Assembly (NCBI GenBank): GCA_023457175.1
Contig: JAEWMM010000094.1
Coordinates: forward strand, 1-10,606
From: Bacillota bacterium
Lineage (GTDB): Bacteria; Bacillota; Clostridia; Oscillospirales; Ruminococcaceae
DNA length: 10,606 bases
Direction of reading: 5' to 3'
How positions within the stretch are numbered: the stretch's first letter is position 1; each line of letters starts with the position of its first letter. The translations under genes and the position numbers were made by a program. Of the stretch, positions 1 to 7,382 are shown one piece after another. Under the pieces are notes generated by a model, which saw only the letters and a list, made by a program, of their open reading frames with translations, had not been told where the DNA came from and made no database searches.

Positions 1-181
1 CCTTGAGACCGGTGACATAGCCCTTGCCGCCGTCGGTGCGCTCTACCTCGGCCATATCCCCCACAAGCGGGGTGATGCCCTGCTTGCGGAACAGCCCGCG
101 CGCACGGCACTCTATGACCGCGTCACCGGTATCAACGTAATAGAACCCGCCTGTTTGCCGAATAATGCGTCCCTGTGGCAT
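1..181 (-). CDS. rsgA: Ribosome small subunit GTPase RsgA, N-terminal fragment (runs off the left edge)
   Basis: Only the first 60 codons are in the window. They encode the N-terminal OB-fold of RsgA (CpgA/YloQ/YjeQ), a circularly permuted GTPase that acts in late 30S subunit maturation. The recognisable signature is the stretch at residues 25-42, CRARGLFRKQGITPLVGD, preceded by GRII...GFYYV at residues 4-15. The GTPase domain (G4-G1-G3 order) and the C-terminal zinc domain would lie outside the window and cannot be checked. The ATG start is supported by a strong AGAGGAGA ribosome-binding site 5 bases upstream. The gene begins 13 bases after the prkC stop, so it is almost certainly co-transcribed with prkC. 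Known for the family: B. subtilis CpgA is a substrate of PrkC, which fits the adjacency. Identification is confident; integrity of the rest is unknown. Confidence 0.93.
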   Translation of the reverse strand, partial: MPQGRIIRQTGGFYYVDTGDAVIECRARGLFRKQGITPLVGDMAEVERTDGGKGYVTGLK

Positions 182-186
182 GAAAG

Positions 187-194
187 TCTCCTCT
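187..194 (-). promoter_or_regulatory. Ribosome-binding site of rsgA
   Basis: On the minus strand the 13-base spacer between the prkC stop and the rsgA ATG contains AGAGGAGA, 5 bases before the start. It fixes the rsgA start and indicates independent translation initiation rather than pure coupling. Confidence 0.8.
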
Positions 195-2207
195 TTAACG
201 ATGCATATCAGAATTATCTTCCGACAGCGTATAACCGCCGGTGTTGAAGTTCACCTCATAGGTCTGGTACAGGAAGTCGTTATAGAGAATGAATATCTTC
301 GCCACGCCTGAGCCTTCGAACATCGGTTTCCAGTACAGCGCGGTGGAAGGCTGCAACCGCTCCTCGCGCAGAATGCGTCCGTCAAACATGGCCTGCATCT
401 TGACGATATCGGTCACGTCGTTGGGCAGCGGAACATGCAGTGTAATCTGGTTCTTCTGGTTCTCCCCGCCCGATACGTTCAGGTTGATGAACGCCCCGGT
501 GGCAATCTGCGAGGTTGGCGCCGGGTCCTGCGAGATAACGATGTTCTGCGCCTTGTCACTCGTGACATAGCTGATGCCGCCAATCTCCAGCCCAAGCTGC
601 TGCAACAGCGCTCTGGCCGCGTCGATATCCATACCGCGAAGGTCGGGCACCTCGACCACCTTGTTCTCAGGCCCCATGCTGATCTGAACCTTTACGACGG
701 TAGAGGCCGGAATTTCGCTGCCAAAGCCGGGGTCGGTCGCCACAACGGTACCGATCGGCTGCTGCGAAAACACCTCAGCCTTTTGATAGGCAAGGTCGAG
801 GTTCGCAAGCTCCTGATAGGCCTCGGTCTCCTCCATACCGATAAGGTTGGGCATCAGCACAACCTTGGTGCCGTTTGAGATCACAAGGCGCACCACCGAA
901 TTTTCCTTGACCTTGGTACCGGCCTTAGGCTTCTGGCTGACCACCTCGCCGCGCTCGTAGAGGTCGTTATACTGGTTATCCTCAACCTCCAGAATGAACT
1001 TCGAATATTCCTGCGCGTTTTTTATCGCATCGTATTTAAGCCCGGTCAGATCCGGCATCATGATATCCGGCACCTTCTCAAGCGGGTTGTTCAAATACAG
1101 CATCGCGCCGATAAACGCAACCGAAATAACAACAAACGCTGCGGTAATGCCCGCCAGCGCCATCAATATTGAGCTTTTACGCGGCTCTTCGTCCTCATAG
1201 TCCCGGTGGCCGCCCCGGTTTGGAACCGGCTGTTCTTTTTCTATCGGTTTTCTTGATCGTTTTGGTGTCATACGTTCTCCCTTGCCGTCCCGCAATTGCT
1301 TTGCGTGGCGCATATTGCGGCTGAAATGGTCGCTCTGCGCCTTGTCGTCGGTCAGATATTGATATTCAAAATGTACCGAGGGGTTTTGTTTAAATGCCTC
1401 GATATCCTTAAGCATGTCGTCCGCCGACTGATACCGCCGGTCGGGGTCCTTCTCCATCGCGCGCAGCGTAATCTCCTCAAGCCCCTCCGGGATGTCGGGA
1501 TTGATGCCGCGCGGCGACGGCGCTTCGAGCTCAATCTGCTTTAACGCGACCGAAACCGGGCTGTCGGCATCAAACGGCAGCTGCCCGGTGAGCATCTCAT
1601 AAAGCATGACGCCGATGGAATAAATGTCGGCACGCTGGTCGGTATGGTCGCCCCGGGCCTGCTCAGGGCTGATGTAGTGCACAGAGCCTATGGCGCGGTC
1701 GGTCAGCGTATGCGACTCGCTTCTGGCAAACCGCGCAATGCCGAAGTCGGTAATCTTAATTTTGGCATCGGCAAGCAGCATGACGTTCTGGGGTTTGATA
1801 TCGCGGTGGACAATGCCCTTGGAGTGCGCATGGGACAGCGCCTTTAAAATCTGAACGATAAAGTGCACCGTTTCTTTCCAGCCGAGGGGACGCTGCTCCT
1901 CCATATATTCCTTAAGCGTAATGCCGTCGATATATTCCATGACGATGCAGCGCATATTATGTGAGAAGCAAACGTCGTAAACCTCAATAATATTGGGATG
2001 CGACAGCATGGCGATGGCCTTGCTCTCGTTTTTAAAGCGGCGCAGCAGCTCTTCGTTTTCGTAGAACTCCTCGCGCAGTATCTTGACCGCCACCGTCTTG
2101 CCATCCGACAGGTCGGTGGCTTTATAGACGTTGGCCATGCCGCCGACACCGATCAACTCACTGATCTGGTAGCGCCCCTCAATCTTTTTTTCGATAAAAT
2201 TATCCAT
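195..2207 (-). CDS. prkC: Membrane Ser/Thr protein kinase with PASTA repeats (PrkC/PknB/Stk1 type)
   Basis: A 670-residue eukaryotic-type kinase that phosphorylates cell-wall, division and translation proteins in response to muropeptides or lipid II. Kinase domain about residues 13-272: glycine loop GVGGMANVY (20-28), catalytic Lys42 (VAVK), helix-C Glu61, HRD at 134-136 with KPQN (138-141), DFG at 154-156, and an activation loop carrying Thr167 and Thr169 and ending SVHYISPEQ. A charged juxtamembrane linker (about 273-344) leads to one transmembrane helix (about 346-371). Outside the cell are three PASTA repeats (about 377-445, 449-511, 517-578) and an approximately 90-residue C-terminal beta-rich region, probably the Ig-like domain known from S. 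aureus PrkC. The ATG at 2207 is chosen over an upstream in-frame start because MDNFIEKKIEGRY is the usual N-terminus and GAGGAGGTG lies 7 bases upstream. The start overlaps the stp stop by 8 bases. All catalytic residues are present. Confidence 0.97.
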   Translation of the reverse strand: MDNFIEKKIEGRYQISELIGVGGMANVYKATDLSDGKTVAVKILREEFYENEELLRRFKNESKAIAMLSHPNIIEVYDVCFSHNMRCIVMEYIDGITLKEYMEEQRPLGWKETVHFIVQILKALSHAHSKGIVHRDIKPQNVMLLADAKIKITDFGIARFARSESHTLTDRAIGSVHYISPEQARGDHTDQRADIYSIGVMLYEMLTGQLPFDADSPVSVALKQIELEAPSPRGINPDIPEGLEEITLRAMEKDPDRRYQSADDMLKDIEAFKQNPSVHFEYQYLTDDKAQSDHFSRNMRHAKQLRDGKGERMTPKRSRKPIEKEQPVPNRGGHRDYEDEEPRKSSILMALAGITAAFVVISVAFIGAMLYLNNPLEKVPDIMMPDLTGLKYDAIKNAQEYSKFILEVEDNQYNDLYERGEVVSQKPKAGTKVKENSVVRLVISNGTKVVLMPNLIGMEETEAYQELANLDLAYQKAEVFSQQPIGTVVATDPGFGSEIPASTVVKVQISMGPENKVVEVPDLRGMDIDAARALLQQLGLEIGGISYVTSDKAQNIVISQDPAPTSQIATGAFINLNVSGGENQKNQITLHVPLPNDVTDIVKMQAMFDGRILREERLQPSTALYWKPMFEGSGVAKIFILYNDFLYQTYEVNFNTGGYTLSEDNSDMHR

Positions 2208-2949
2208 GCGCGCCCACCTCCTCGGCCACGCAGCAGACCACCGCGGTAATATTATCGCCGCCGCCGTTCTCGTTGGCGCGTTCAATAAGCGGCGCGACGC
2301 TCTTGCGTTTGACGGCAATGGCGGTCAGCGCGCAGATGTCCTCGTGGCTCATATAATTATAAAGGCCGTCGCTGCAAAGCAGAAGCGTGTCGCTCGGCAG
2401 CAGGTCTATTGAAAAAATATCGTAGCTAAGCTGCGGCGCAACCCCGACGGCACGGGTAATATAATGCCGCTGCGGATGGTTTTTAGCGTCGGCCGGAGAT
2501 AGCTCTCCCCGGTCAATAAGCATCTGCACCACCGTGTGGTCAACGGTAAGTTGGGTCAGAACATCGTTGCGCAGCAGATAGGCCCTCGAATCTCCCGCAT
2601 GGATAAAATGCGCGTTACCGGGCAGCACCACCGCGCCTACGAGCGTCGTACCCATACCGGCCAGAGCGCTGTCGGCCTGGGCCACGTCGAACACCACGCT
2701 GTTGGCCGCGGCGCCCGCGCATTCCAGCACCCGGCGTATTACATTCTCATCGATAACGCCCTTTAAGTCCCGGCGCAGCATCGCCGCCGCCGCTTCGAGC
2801 GCCAGCTCGCTGGCCTGTTCGCCGCCTTGCTCACCGCCCATGCCGTCACAGACCATCAGCAGCTGCTTGGCGTCGAGCGTCTCGGCTAAGAACACATCTT
2901 GATTGTTGTGCCGTTTCTGTCCCACATGGGTGTCGCCTGCTATCCACAA
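2200..2949 (-). CDS. stp: PP2C-family Ser/Thr protein phosphatase, partner of the PASTA kinase
   Basis: A 249-residue Mn/Mg-dependent PPM phosphatase (PrpC/Stp type) that removes phosphate from PrkC and its substrates in the cytoplasm. The PP2C motifs are complete: RHNNQD (13-18; Asp18), DGMGG (35-39; Asp35), GMGTT (98-102), GDSRAY (119-124), SDGL (193-196; Asp194) and GDNITAV (231-237; Asp232). Length is normal for bacterial single-domain members. The start appears to be TTG: the usual family N-terminus (short strand, then G-x-T-x-x-G, then NNQD) fits MWIAGDTHVG exactly, an AGGGGG sits 9 bases upstream, and no in-frame ATG or GTG is close by. The gene overlaps the rlmN end by 10 bases and the prkC start by 8, so translation is probably coupled in both directions. 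The symbol follows common usage; prpC is an equivalent name. Confidence 0.95.
   Translation of the reverse strand: MWIAGDTHVGQKRHNNQDVFLAETLDAKQLLMVCDGMGGEQGGEQASELALEAAAAMLRRDLKGVIDENVIRRVLECAGAAANSVVFDVAQADSALAGMGTTLVGAVVLPGNAHFIHAGDSRAYLLRNDVLTQLTVDHTVVQMLIDRGELSPADAKNHPQRHYITRAVGVAPQLSYDIFSIDLLPSDTLLLCSDGLYNYMSHEDICALTAIAVKRKSVAPLIERANENGGGDNITAVVCCVAEEVGAHG
2215..2223 (-). promoter_or_regulatory. Strong ribosome-binding site of prkC inside the end of stp
   Basis: Minus-strand GAGGAGGTG lies 7 bases before the prkC ATG and within the last codons of the phosphatase gene. It is the reason for choosing the start at 2207 instead of the in-frame start 37 codons upstream. Confidence 0.8.
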
Positions 2950-4010
2950 TGCGCATCGCCCCCTATCGCATCTTTTCTTCTCAGCTGGCCGCAGGCGGCG
3001 TCTATTTCGCCGCCAAGCTCCCGCCTTATGGTGGCGGAAAGTCCACCCGCTGTCAATATGTCCCTGAATTCCTCAGCCTGCCTGCGGCTGCCGCGCATAA
3101 AGCCCGTCTCAGCCACCGGATTGACCGGAATCAGATTGACGTGGCAGCTCTGGTCTTTAAGCAGCGCCAGTAATTTTTTAGCCTGCTGCGGGCTGTCGTT
3201 GACGCCCGCAATCAGCGCGTATTCGTACGAGATACGCCGTCCGGTTTTGGCAAAATACCGGCGGCAGGCCGCCAGAAGCGTCTCTAAGGGATAGCGCTTA
3301 TTAACCGGCATAATCTGATTGCGCGTTTCATTATCGCAGGCGTGCAGCGAGACTGAAAGCGTCAACTGATAAGAAAGTGCAGCTAAATCGTCAATTTTAT
3401 CCACCAATCCGCAGGTTGAGAGAGAAATATGTCGGTGAGAGAGATTTAAGCCGTTCGGGTCACGCACCAACTCTAAAAACCGCACAACGTTCTCGAAATT
3501 GTCAAGCGGCTCGCCAATGCCCATCATGACGACCGAATCTACCCGCTCGTTCGAGCGCTTGGTCACGGTATACAACTGTGAGAGCATCTCGGAGGCAGTC
3601 AGGTTGCGTACCCTGCCCCCGATCGTAGAGGCGCAGAACCGGCAGCCCATATGGCAGCCCACCTGTGACGAAATGCACAGCGAATTACCATAGCCGTGCC
3701 GCATAAGCACCGATTCAATGGTATTACCGTCGGGCAGCTCGAACAAATATTTGGCCGTGCCGTCCGACGCGGTCTGACATCGGCGAACGCCCAGCTGCGT
3801 TATGTAGCAGCGCGCCTCCAGCGCTGTGCGAAACGCGGCCGGCAGATTGGTCATCTCGTCAAAGCTGGCCGCCATTTTACCGTGCATCCAGCTAAAGAGC
3901 TGTTTTGCCCGGAATGCGGGCTGCCCCATCTCACCCACAAGCGTGTTTAACTCTGTGGGCAGCAGCGAGAGAATATCCAGTTTTTCGGCGTCTGTTTGCT
4001 GCGCGTTCAT
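2940..4010 (-). CDS. rlmN: Dual-specificity 23S rRNA A2503 / tRNA A37 C2-methyltransferase (radical SAM)
   Basis: A 356-residue radical SAM enzyme that makes 2-methyladenosine at 23S rRNA position 2503 in the peptidyl-transferase region and, in some species, at tRNA position 37. An N-terminal accessory domain (about 10-95) precedes the radical SAM core. The [4Fe-4S] motif is CHMGCRFC with Cys119, Cys123 and Cys126. Cys112 (LCISSQVGC) and Cys340 (DAACGQL) match the two catalytic cysteines corresponding to E. coli Cys118 and Cys355. GIGEPL (164-169) is also typical. It is called RlmN rather than the resistance relative Cfr on operon context and overall family resemblance. The ATG at 4010 is preceded by AGGAGA at 5 bases and overlaps the rsmB stop in an ATGA junction. 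An upstream extension would run inside rsmB and is not family-like. Confidence 0.96.
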   Translation of the reverse strand: MNAQQTDAEKLDILSLLPTELNTLVGEMGQPAFRAKQLFSWMHGKMAASFDEMTNLPAAFRTALEARCYITQLGVRRCQTASDGTAKYLFELPDGNTIESVLMRHGYGNSLCISSQVGCHMGCRFCASTIGGRVRNLTASEMLSQLYTVTKRSNERVDSVVMMGIGEPLDNFENVVRFLELVRDPNGLNLSHRHISLSTCGLVDKIDDLAALSYQLTLSVSLHACDNETRNQIMPVNKRYPLETLLAACRRYFAKTGRRISYEYALIAGVNDSPQQAKKLLALLKDQSCHVNLIPVNPVAETGFMRGSRRQAEEFRDILTAGGLSATIRRELGGEIDAACGQLRRKDAIGGDAHCG

Positions 4011-5290
4011 CTGTCTCTCCTGATGCGTGAAATAAAGAATCCGTCGCCACCCTGCATGTGGGGCAAAAGCGTTTTGTACCAATCCGCCCCCTCAAACGGC
4101 GCGGGAGAAAAGTCGGGGTGTTGCTTCAAAAAAGCTTCGACCACCCGTTCGTTTTCATCGGGGTTGACGGTGCAGGTAGAATAAACCAAAATTCCGCCCG
4201 CTTTTAAATAGTGTGCGGAAGTTTTTAGGATTTTATACTGAAGCTCAGGCAGCCCTTTAAGCGATTCGGCGCTGCGATATTTGATTTCCGGCTTGCGGCG
4301 CAGTACACCCAGCCCCGAGCAGGGCACGTCACACAGGACGCGGTCAAATTGACCCAGATCGCTGTTATGAACGGCCCCATCGTTGGCTTTTATCGTAAGC
4401 ATGTCGATACCCAGTCGCTTTGCACCCTGACGGATCAGCGCCAGCCGGGCGGGGGCGACGTCGCAGGCGACAACCTCGCCCCGGTTTTGCATCTGCTGTG
4501 CCAGCACAAAGCTTTTGGAGCCGGGCGCCGCACAGACGTCCAGAATGCGTTCGCCGGGCGCAGCCTCCAGTGTCAGCGCCGCCTGCTGTGAGCAGACGTC
4601 CTGCACATGGAAAAACCCTAATTTATGCGACACGGTGTGCACCGCGTCGCCCTCTATCTCGATGCAGTTGCCGTCTAAGAGGCGGGCAACAGCCTTGCAG
4701 TCGTGCTTTGAAAGATGCAGGAGCAGCGTCTCGACGTCGGTTTTAAGCGTGTTGACGCGAATATAAATCGGCGGGCGGCCCATCGAAGCGGCCAGCAGCG
4801 CGCGGGTTTTCGTTTCGCCGTACCAATTTAAAAACAACGCGGTCAGGTCCTCGCTGCAGGAATATTTAATCGCCAGCTGTGCCGGCAGTCCGCCTACAGC
4901 GGGAGGAACAGCGCAACCGTCGCGCAGAAAGCTGCGCAGCATGCCGTTGACCATACCGGATGCGGCGCGCTGCCCCATCGCTTTAGTCATATTGACCGCC
5001 TCGTCCACGGCAGCGTGGTTTGGCACCGAATCCATATAGATGAGCTGATAAAACGCCAGCCGCAGAATGGCCGCCACCGTATCGGTCAGCGGATGCCGCG
5101 CATACTTGGCGATGCAATGGTCAAGCGTCAGTCGTCGTTCCAGCGCGCCGTAAAACAGCGCCGAGGCAAAGGCCGCATCCCGTGCAGACAACTGCGCTTT
5201 TCCCAGCGCCGCGTCAAGCGTCAGCTGCGAATAGCCTCCGCGGTCAACGCGCAGCAGCGCCTTGGCCGCAACCTGTCGGGCAGTATCCAT
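4007..5290 (-). CDS. rsmB: 16S rRNA (cytosine-967-C5)-methyltransferase RsmB
   Basis: A 427-residue SAM-dependent methyltransferase forming m5C967 in 16S rRNA. Residues 1 to about 130 are the NusB-like all-alpha RNA-binding domain (ARQVAAKALLRVDRGGYSQ near the start, NHAAVDEAVN at 91-100). The Rossmann methyltransferase domain follows: motif I DVCAAPGSKS (251-260), SAM-ribose Asp277 in ACDVAP, motif IV DVPCSGLGVLRRKPE (321-335) with Cys324, and motif VI STCT (371-374) with the nucleophile-type Cys373. The C-terminal signature LPH...GGDGFF is present (409-419). Motif I has Ser where the family usually has the second Gly (AAPGGK). The ATG at 5290 has AAAGGA 6 bases upstream; a TTG eight codons earlier is open but lacks a comparable site. 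The gene ends in ATGA shared with rlmN. Confidence 0.96.
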   Translation of the reverse strand: MDTARQVAAKALLRVDRGGYSQLTLDAALGKAQLSARDAAFASALFYGALERRLTLDHCIAKYARHPLTDTVAAILRLAFYQLIYMDSVPNHAAVDEAVNMTKAMGQRAASGMVNGMLRSFLRDGCAVPPAVGGLPAQLAIKYSCSEDLTALFLNWYGETKTRALLAASMGRPPIYIRVNTLKTDVETLLLHLSKHDCKAVARLLDGNCIEIEGDAVHTVSHKLGFFHVQDVCSQQAALTLEAAPGERILDVCAAPGSKSFVLAQQMQNRGEVVACDVAPARLALIRQGAKRLGIDMLTIKANDGAVHNSDLGQFDRVLCDVPCSGLGVLRRKPEIKYRSAESLKGLPELQYKILKTSAHYLKAGGILVYSTCTVNPDENERVVEAFLKQHPDFSPAPFEGADWYKTLLPHMQGGDGFFISRIRRDR

Positions 5291-5605
5291 GCATAGTCCT
5301 TTCTGTGCCGCCAATGCAACACTTTCGCGGATAGAATAATGCTGTCAACGCGCTAAAATCGATTGGACTCAGCGACAGCTTTGTCTTTCTGCAAGGGCGG
5401 CGCCGGCAGAAAAGCCGCCGCAAAATCAGCTTTAGGGCGCTTCTCAGAATAAAAATGAAGGCAACCCACCGGTAAAGTGTAAGCGCACAGATACAGCACA
5501 GGAATACCGTCTGTATTTCTGCTCTATGGCACAGCGTGGGCTTTAGAGCCAAAACCCCTTAAAGTTTGAGCTTTTAAGAATGCATCCGGCCGCTATCGGC
5601 ATTGC
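5291..5605. other. Gap of about 315 bases before rsmB; no recognised gene
   Basis: This stretch lies between the zinc peptidase stop and the rsmB start. On the minus strand one frame is open from a TTG at 5552 into rsmB (stop at 5244), giving an Arg- and Cys-rich peptide with a hydrophobic stretch. It has no good ribosome-binding site and resembles no family I know. A 6-base-pair GC stem with a 12-base loop is visible (5396-5401 with 5414-5419), and a weaker imperfect stem of about 7 pairs lies near 5548-5575. A TTGACA (minus strand, 5348-5343) resembles a -35 box, but no acceptable -10 lies 16-18 bases downstream. The gap could be a long untranslated spacer, a decayed gene, or an unlisted regulatory leader for rsmB. 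I cannot decide. Confidence 0.4.
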
Positions 5606-6310
5606 TCACCTGCGCCTACGGTTAAACAGCAGCACGAAGCGCAATAGCTGCGCCGCCGAGACAATCAGCGCAGCCACATAGGTCAGTGCGGCGGCCGTGA
5701 GCACCTTGCGGGTCTGGGGCACCTCTTCGCTCTGCAAAATGCCCTCTCCGTCCAGCGTGCGCATGGCGCGGGCGCTGGCGTCAAACTCCACCGGCAGCGT
5801 GATCAGCTGGAAGAGCGTCACCGTCGCAAAACAAATAATGCCAATGCCGATCAGCGCGTCATGATTAAGCAGAAAACCAATTAAAATCAACGGCATTGCC
5901 AGCTGTGAGCCAAAATTTGTTATTGGAATAATCGCGTTGCGGATGCTCAGCGGGCCGTAGCCGGTAGCGTGCTGCACCGCATGCCCCGTCTCGTGCGCGG
6001 CAACGCCCAGCGCCGCAATCGAGTTGCCGCCGTACACACTGTCCGAAAGGCGAACGACCTGCTCTCTCGGATCGTAGTGATCGGTCAGCGACCCCTTGAT
6101 ATGCTCTATGCGCACGTTATAAAGCCCGTTGTCATCTAAGATGCGCCGGGCCACGTCCGCACCGGTGTAGCCGGAGTAGCTGCGGACTTTTTGATAACGC
6201 GAAAAAGTGCCCTGCACCTTCGTCTGCGCCCAAAGCGAAAAAAGGATGGCCGGCAACACCAAAACCAGATACAAGCTGTCGATGCCATAATATCCGCCAT
6301 ATCCAAACAT
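5606..6310 (-). CDS. Membrane-embedded zinc metallopeptidase, YugP family
   Basis: A 234-residue integral membrane protein of the YugP-type (putative neutral zinc metallopeptidase) family. The N-terminus is a Gly/Tyr-rich segment (MFGYGGYYG) followed by a transmembrane helix (about 12-30). A soluble loop holds the zinc motif HETGH at 106-110 in AAHETGHAVQHA, with Glu107 as catalytic base. Further hydrophobic helices lie at about 138-172 and 205-228. Glu175 in LPVEFDAS is a candidate third zinc ligand. An Arg4 tail ends the protein. The substrate and physiological role are not known from the sequence. The ATG at 6310 has AAGGGGG 7 bases upstream. It sits 24 bases after fmt, so it is probably in the same transcript, although no biochemical link to formylation is evident. 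The family resembles yugP; I withhold the symbol because orthology cannot be tested here. Confidence 0.9.
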   Translation of the reverse strand: MFGYGGYYGIDSLYLVLVLPAILFSLWAQTKVQGTFSRYQKVRSYSGYTGADVARRILDDNGLYNVRIEHIKGSLTDHYDPREQVVRLSDSVYGGNSIAALGVAAHETGHAVQHATGYGPLSIRNAIIPITNFGSQLAMPLILIGFLLNHDALIGIGIICFATVTLFQLITLPVEFDASARAMRTLDGEGILQSEEVPQTRKVLTAAALTYVAALIVSAAQLLRFVLLFNRRRR

Positions 6311-6334
6311 GCAAATTCCCCCTTAAAAGGTGTT

Positions 6335-7258
6335 TTAGAATAGCTTGCCCAAAGTCAGCCGCTGCCCGCGGATAAAATCGGCCGCTGCGATACGTTTTGC
6401 GCCCTCAAGCTGAACCTCAAACAGCTCAAGTGCGCCGCTGCCGCAGGCAATAACCAGACGTTGACTGTCCAGCAGCGTGCCGAACACGCCGCCCGTATTA
6501 TTTTTAATGTCGTCGCACAAAGCCGCGCGGTGAATTTTAAGCCGCTTGCCGTTAAACAGCGTGTAAGCGCCCGGCCAAGGCGTCACGCCCCGAATGCGGG
6601 CATAAATCGCCTTTGCGTCCTGCGACCAGTCGATTTCGCCGTCGGTTTTTTTTAAAGGCGGCGACCAGCAGGCCAGCGCATCGTCCTGCGGGACGGGCGT
6701 TAGGGGGTCAAGCGCGGCGACCGCTTGCGAAAGTCCTTGGGCGCCCAACGCGGCGATGCGCTCAAACAGCTCGCCCGCCGTTTCGTTTTGACCGAGCGGC
6801 GTTTCTTTTTTCAGCAGCATGTCTCCGGTGTCCAGTCCCGGAGCCATGCTCATGATGGTCACGCCCGTGACCGGCTCGTTATTGATCACCGCCCATTGAA
6901 TCGGCGCCGCGCCGCGGTATTTGGGCAGCAAAGATCCGTGTACATTGAGGCAGCCCTTCGGCGGAATATCCAGCACCGCCTGCGGCAGTATTTTGCCGTA
7001 GGCCGCCACCACAATCAGCTCAGGCGAAAGCGCTGCCAGCTGCTCCTGCGCGGCGGCGTCCTTGAGTGTTTCGGGCTGGTATACCAAAATGCCATGCTGT
7101 TGCGCCAAGACCTTAACCGGCGGCGGCGTCAGTGTGAAGTGCCGCCCCTGCGGCTTATCGGGCTGGCTGTAAACTGCCGCGATCTCATGGCCGTCATCAA
7201 TCAGGCGCTGCAGCGAGGGCGTCGCAAAATCAGGCGTGCCCATAAACACAATTCTCAT
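6335..7258 (-). CDS. fmt: Methionyl-tRNA formyltransferase
   Basis: A 307-residue enzyme that transfers the formyl group from 10-formyltetrahydrofolate to Met-tRNA(fMet), allowing translation initiation. The N-terminal Rossmann domain begins MRIVFMGTPDFATPSL. The catalytic triad equivalents are Asn105 and His107 in NVHGSLLPKYRGAAPIQWA (105-123) and Asp143 in GLDTGDM (141-147). The C-terminal OB-like tRNA-binding domain (about 205-307) contains IRGVTPWPGAYT (222-233). Length is typical and nothing is missing. The ATG at 7258 is preceded by AAGGAA at 9 bases. It follows def in the same orientation but is separated by 181 bases, an unusually large space for this cluster, and is followed by the zinc peptidase after 24 bases. 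With def it forms the formylation/deformylation cycle of bacterial initiation. Confidence 0.98.
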   Translation of the reverse strand: MRIVFMGTPDFATPSLQRLIDDGHEIAAVYSQPDKPQGRHFTLTPPPVKVLAQQHGILVYQPETLKDAAAQEQLAALSPELIVVAAYGKILPQAVLDIPPKGCLNVHGSLLPKYRGAAPIQWAVINNEPVTGVTIMSMAPGLDTGDMLLKKETPLGQNETAGELFERIAALGAQGLSQAVAALDPLTPVPQDDALACWSPPLKKTDGEIDWSQDAKAIYARIRGVTPWPGAYTLFNGKRLKIHRAALCDDIKNNTGGVFGTLLDSQRLVIACGSGALELFEVQLEGAKRIAAADFIRGQRLTLGKLF

Positions 7259-7305
7259 TTATGACTATTCCTTCCTACTGCGCCTTAAGGCATAAAAGCC
7301 GTTAA

Positions 7306-7326
7306 AAGCGCGCCATCGATGCGCTT
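7306..7326 (-). terminator. Possible weak terminator or attenuator upstream of fmt
   Basis: Minus-strand AAGCGC and GCGCTT form a 6-base-pair stem around a 9-base loop, and the second arm runs into TTTT followed by AAC. The stem is short and the T-run poor compared with a normal intrinsic terminator, so efficient termination is unlikely. The fmt ribosome-binding site begins about 30 bases downstream. Confidence 0.2.
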
Positions 7327-7382
7327 AATACTGCACCGGTCTGAAATTGCACATTAAAAGGTGGTTGCTGTATACGCGGCAA

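Noticed and set aside
2208..2318. An N-terminal extension of 37 codons on the kinase gene
   Set aside because: The extension reads out of frame through the end of the phosphatase gene, is Arg/Ala-rich and unlike kinase N-termini. The ATG at 2207 has a strong ribosome-binding site and starts the conserved sequence.
3651..3675. Possibility that the radical SAM enzyme is the resistance methyltransferase Cfr
   Set aside because: Its place between rsmB and stp and its overall sequence are those of housekeeping RlmN. RlmN and Cfr share the CX3CX2C motif, so the motif alone is not evidence for Cfr.
4011..4082. A 24-codon extension of RlmN
   Set aside because: It lies entirely within rsmB in another frame. 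The ATG at 4010 has AGGAGA at 5 bases and an ATGA junction with rsmB.
5320..5348. Possible promoter for rsmB with a perfect TTGACA
   Set aside because: No hexamer close to TATAAT lies 16-18 bases downstream; the best nearby match (TATTCT) falls inside the spacer.
5244..5552. A 102-codon minus-strand reading frame before and into rsmB
   Set aside because: It starts at TTG without a good ribosome-binding site, overlaps rsmB by 47 bases and has an odd Cys/Arg-rich composition. It is kept as an open question in the gap entry rather than called a gene.
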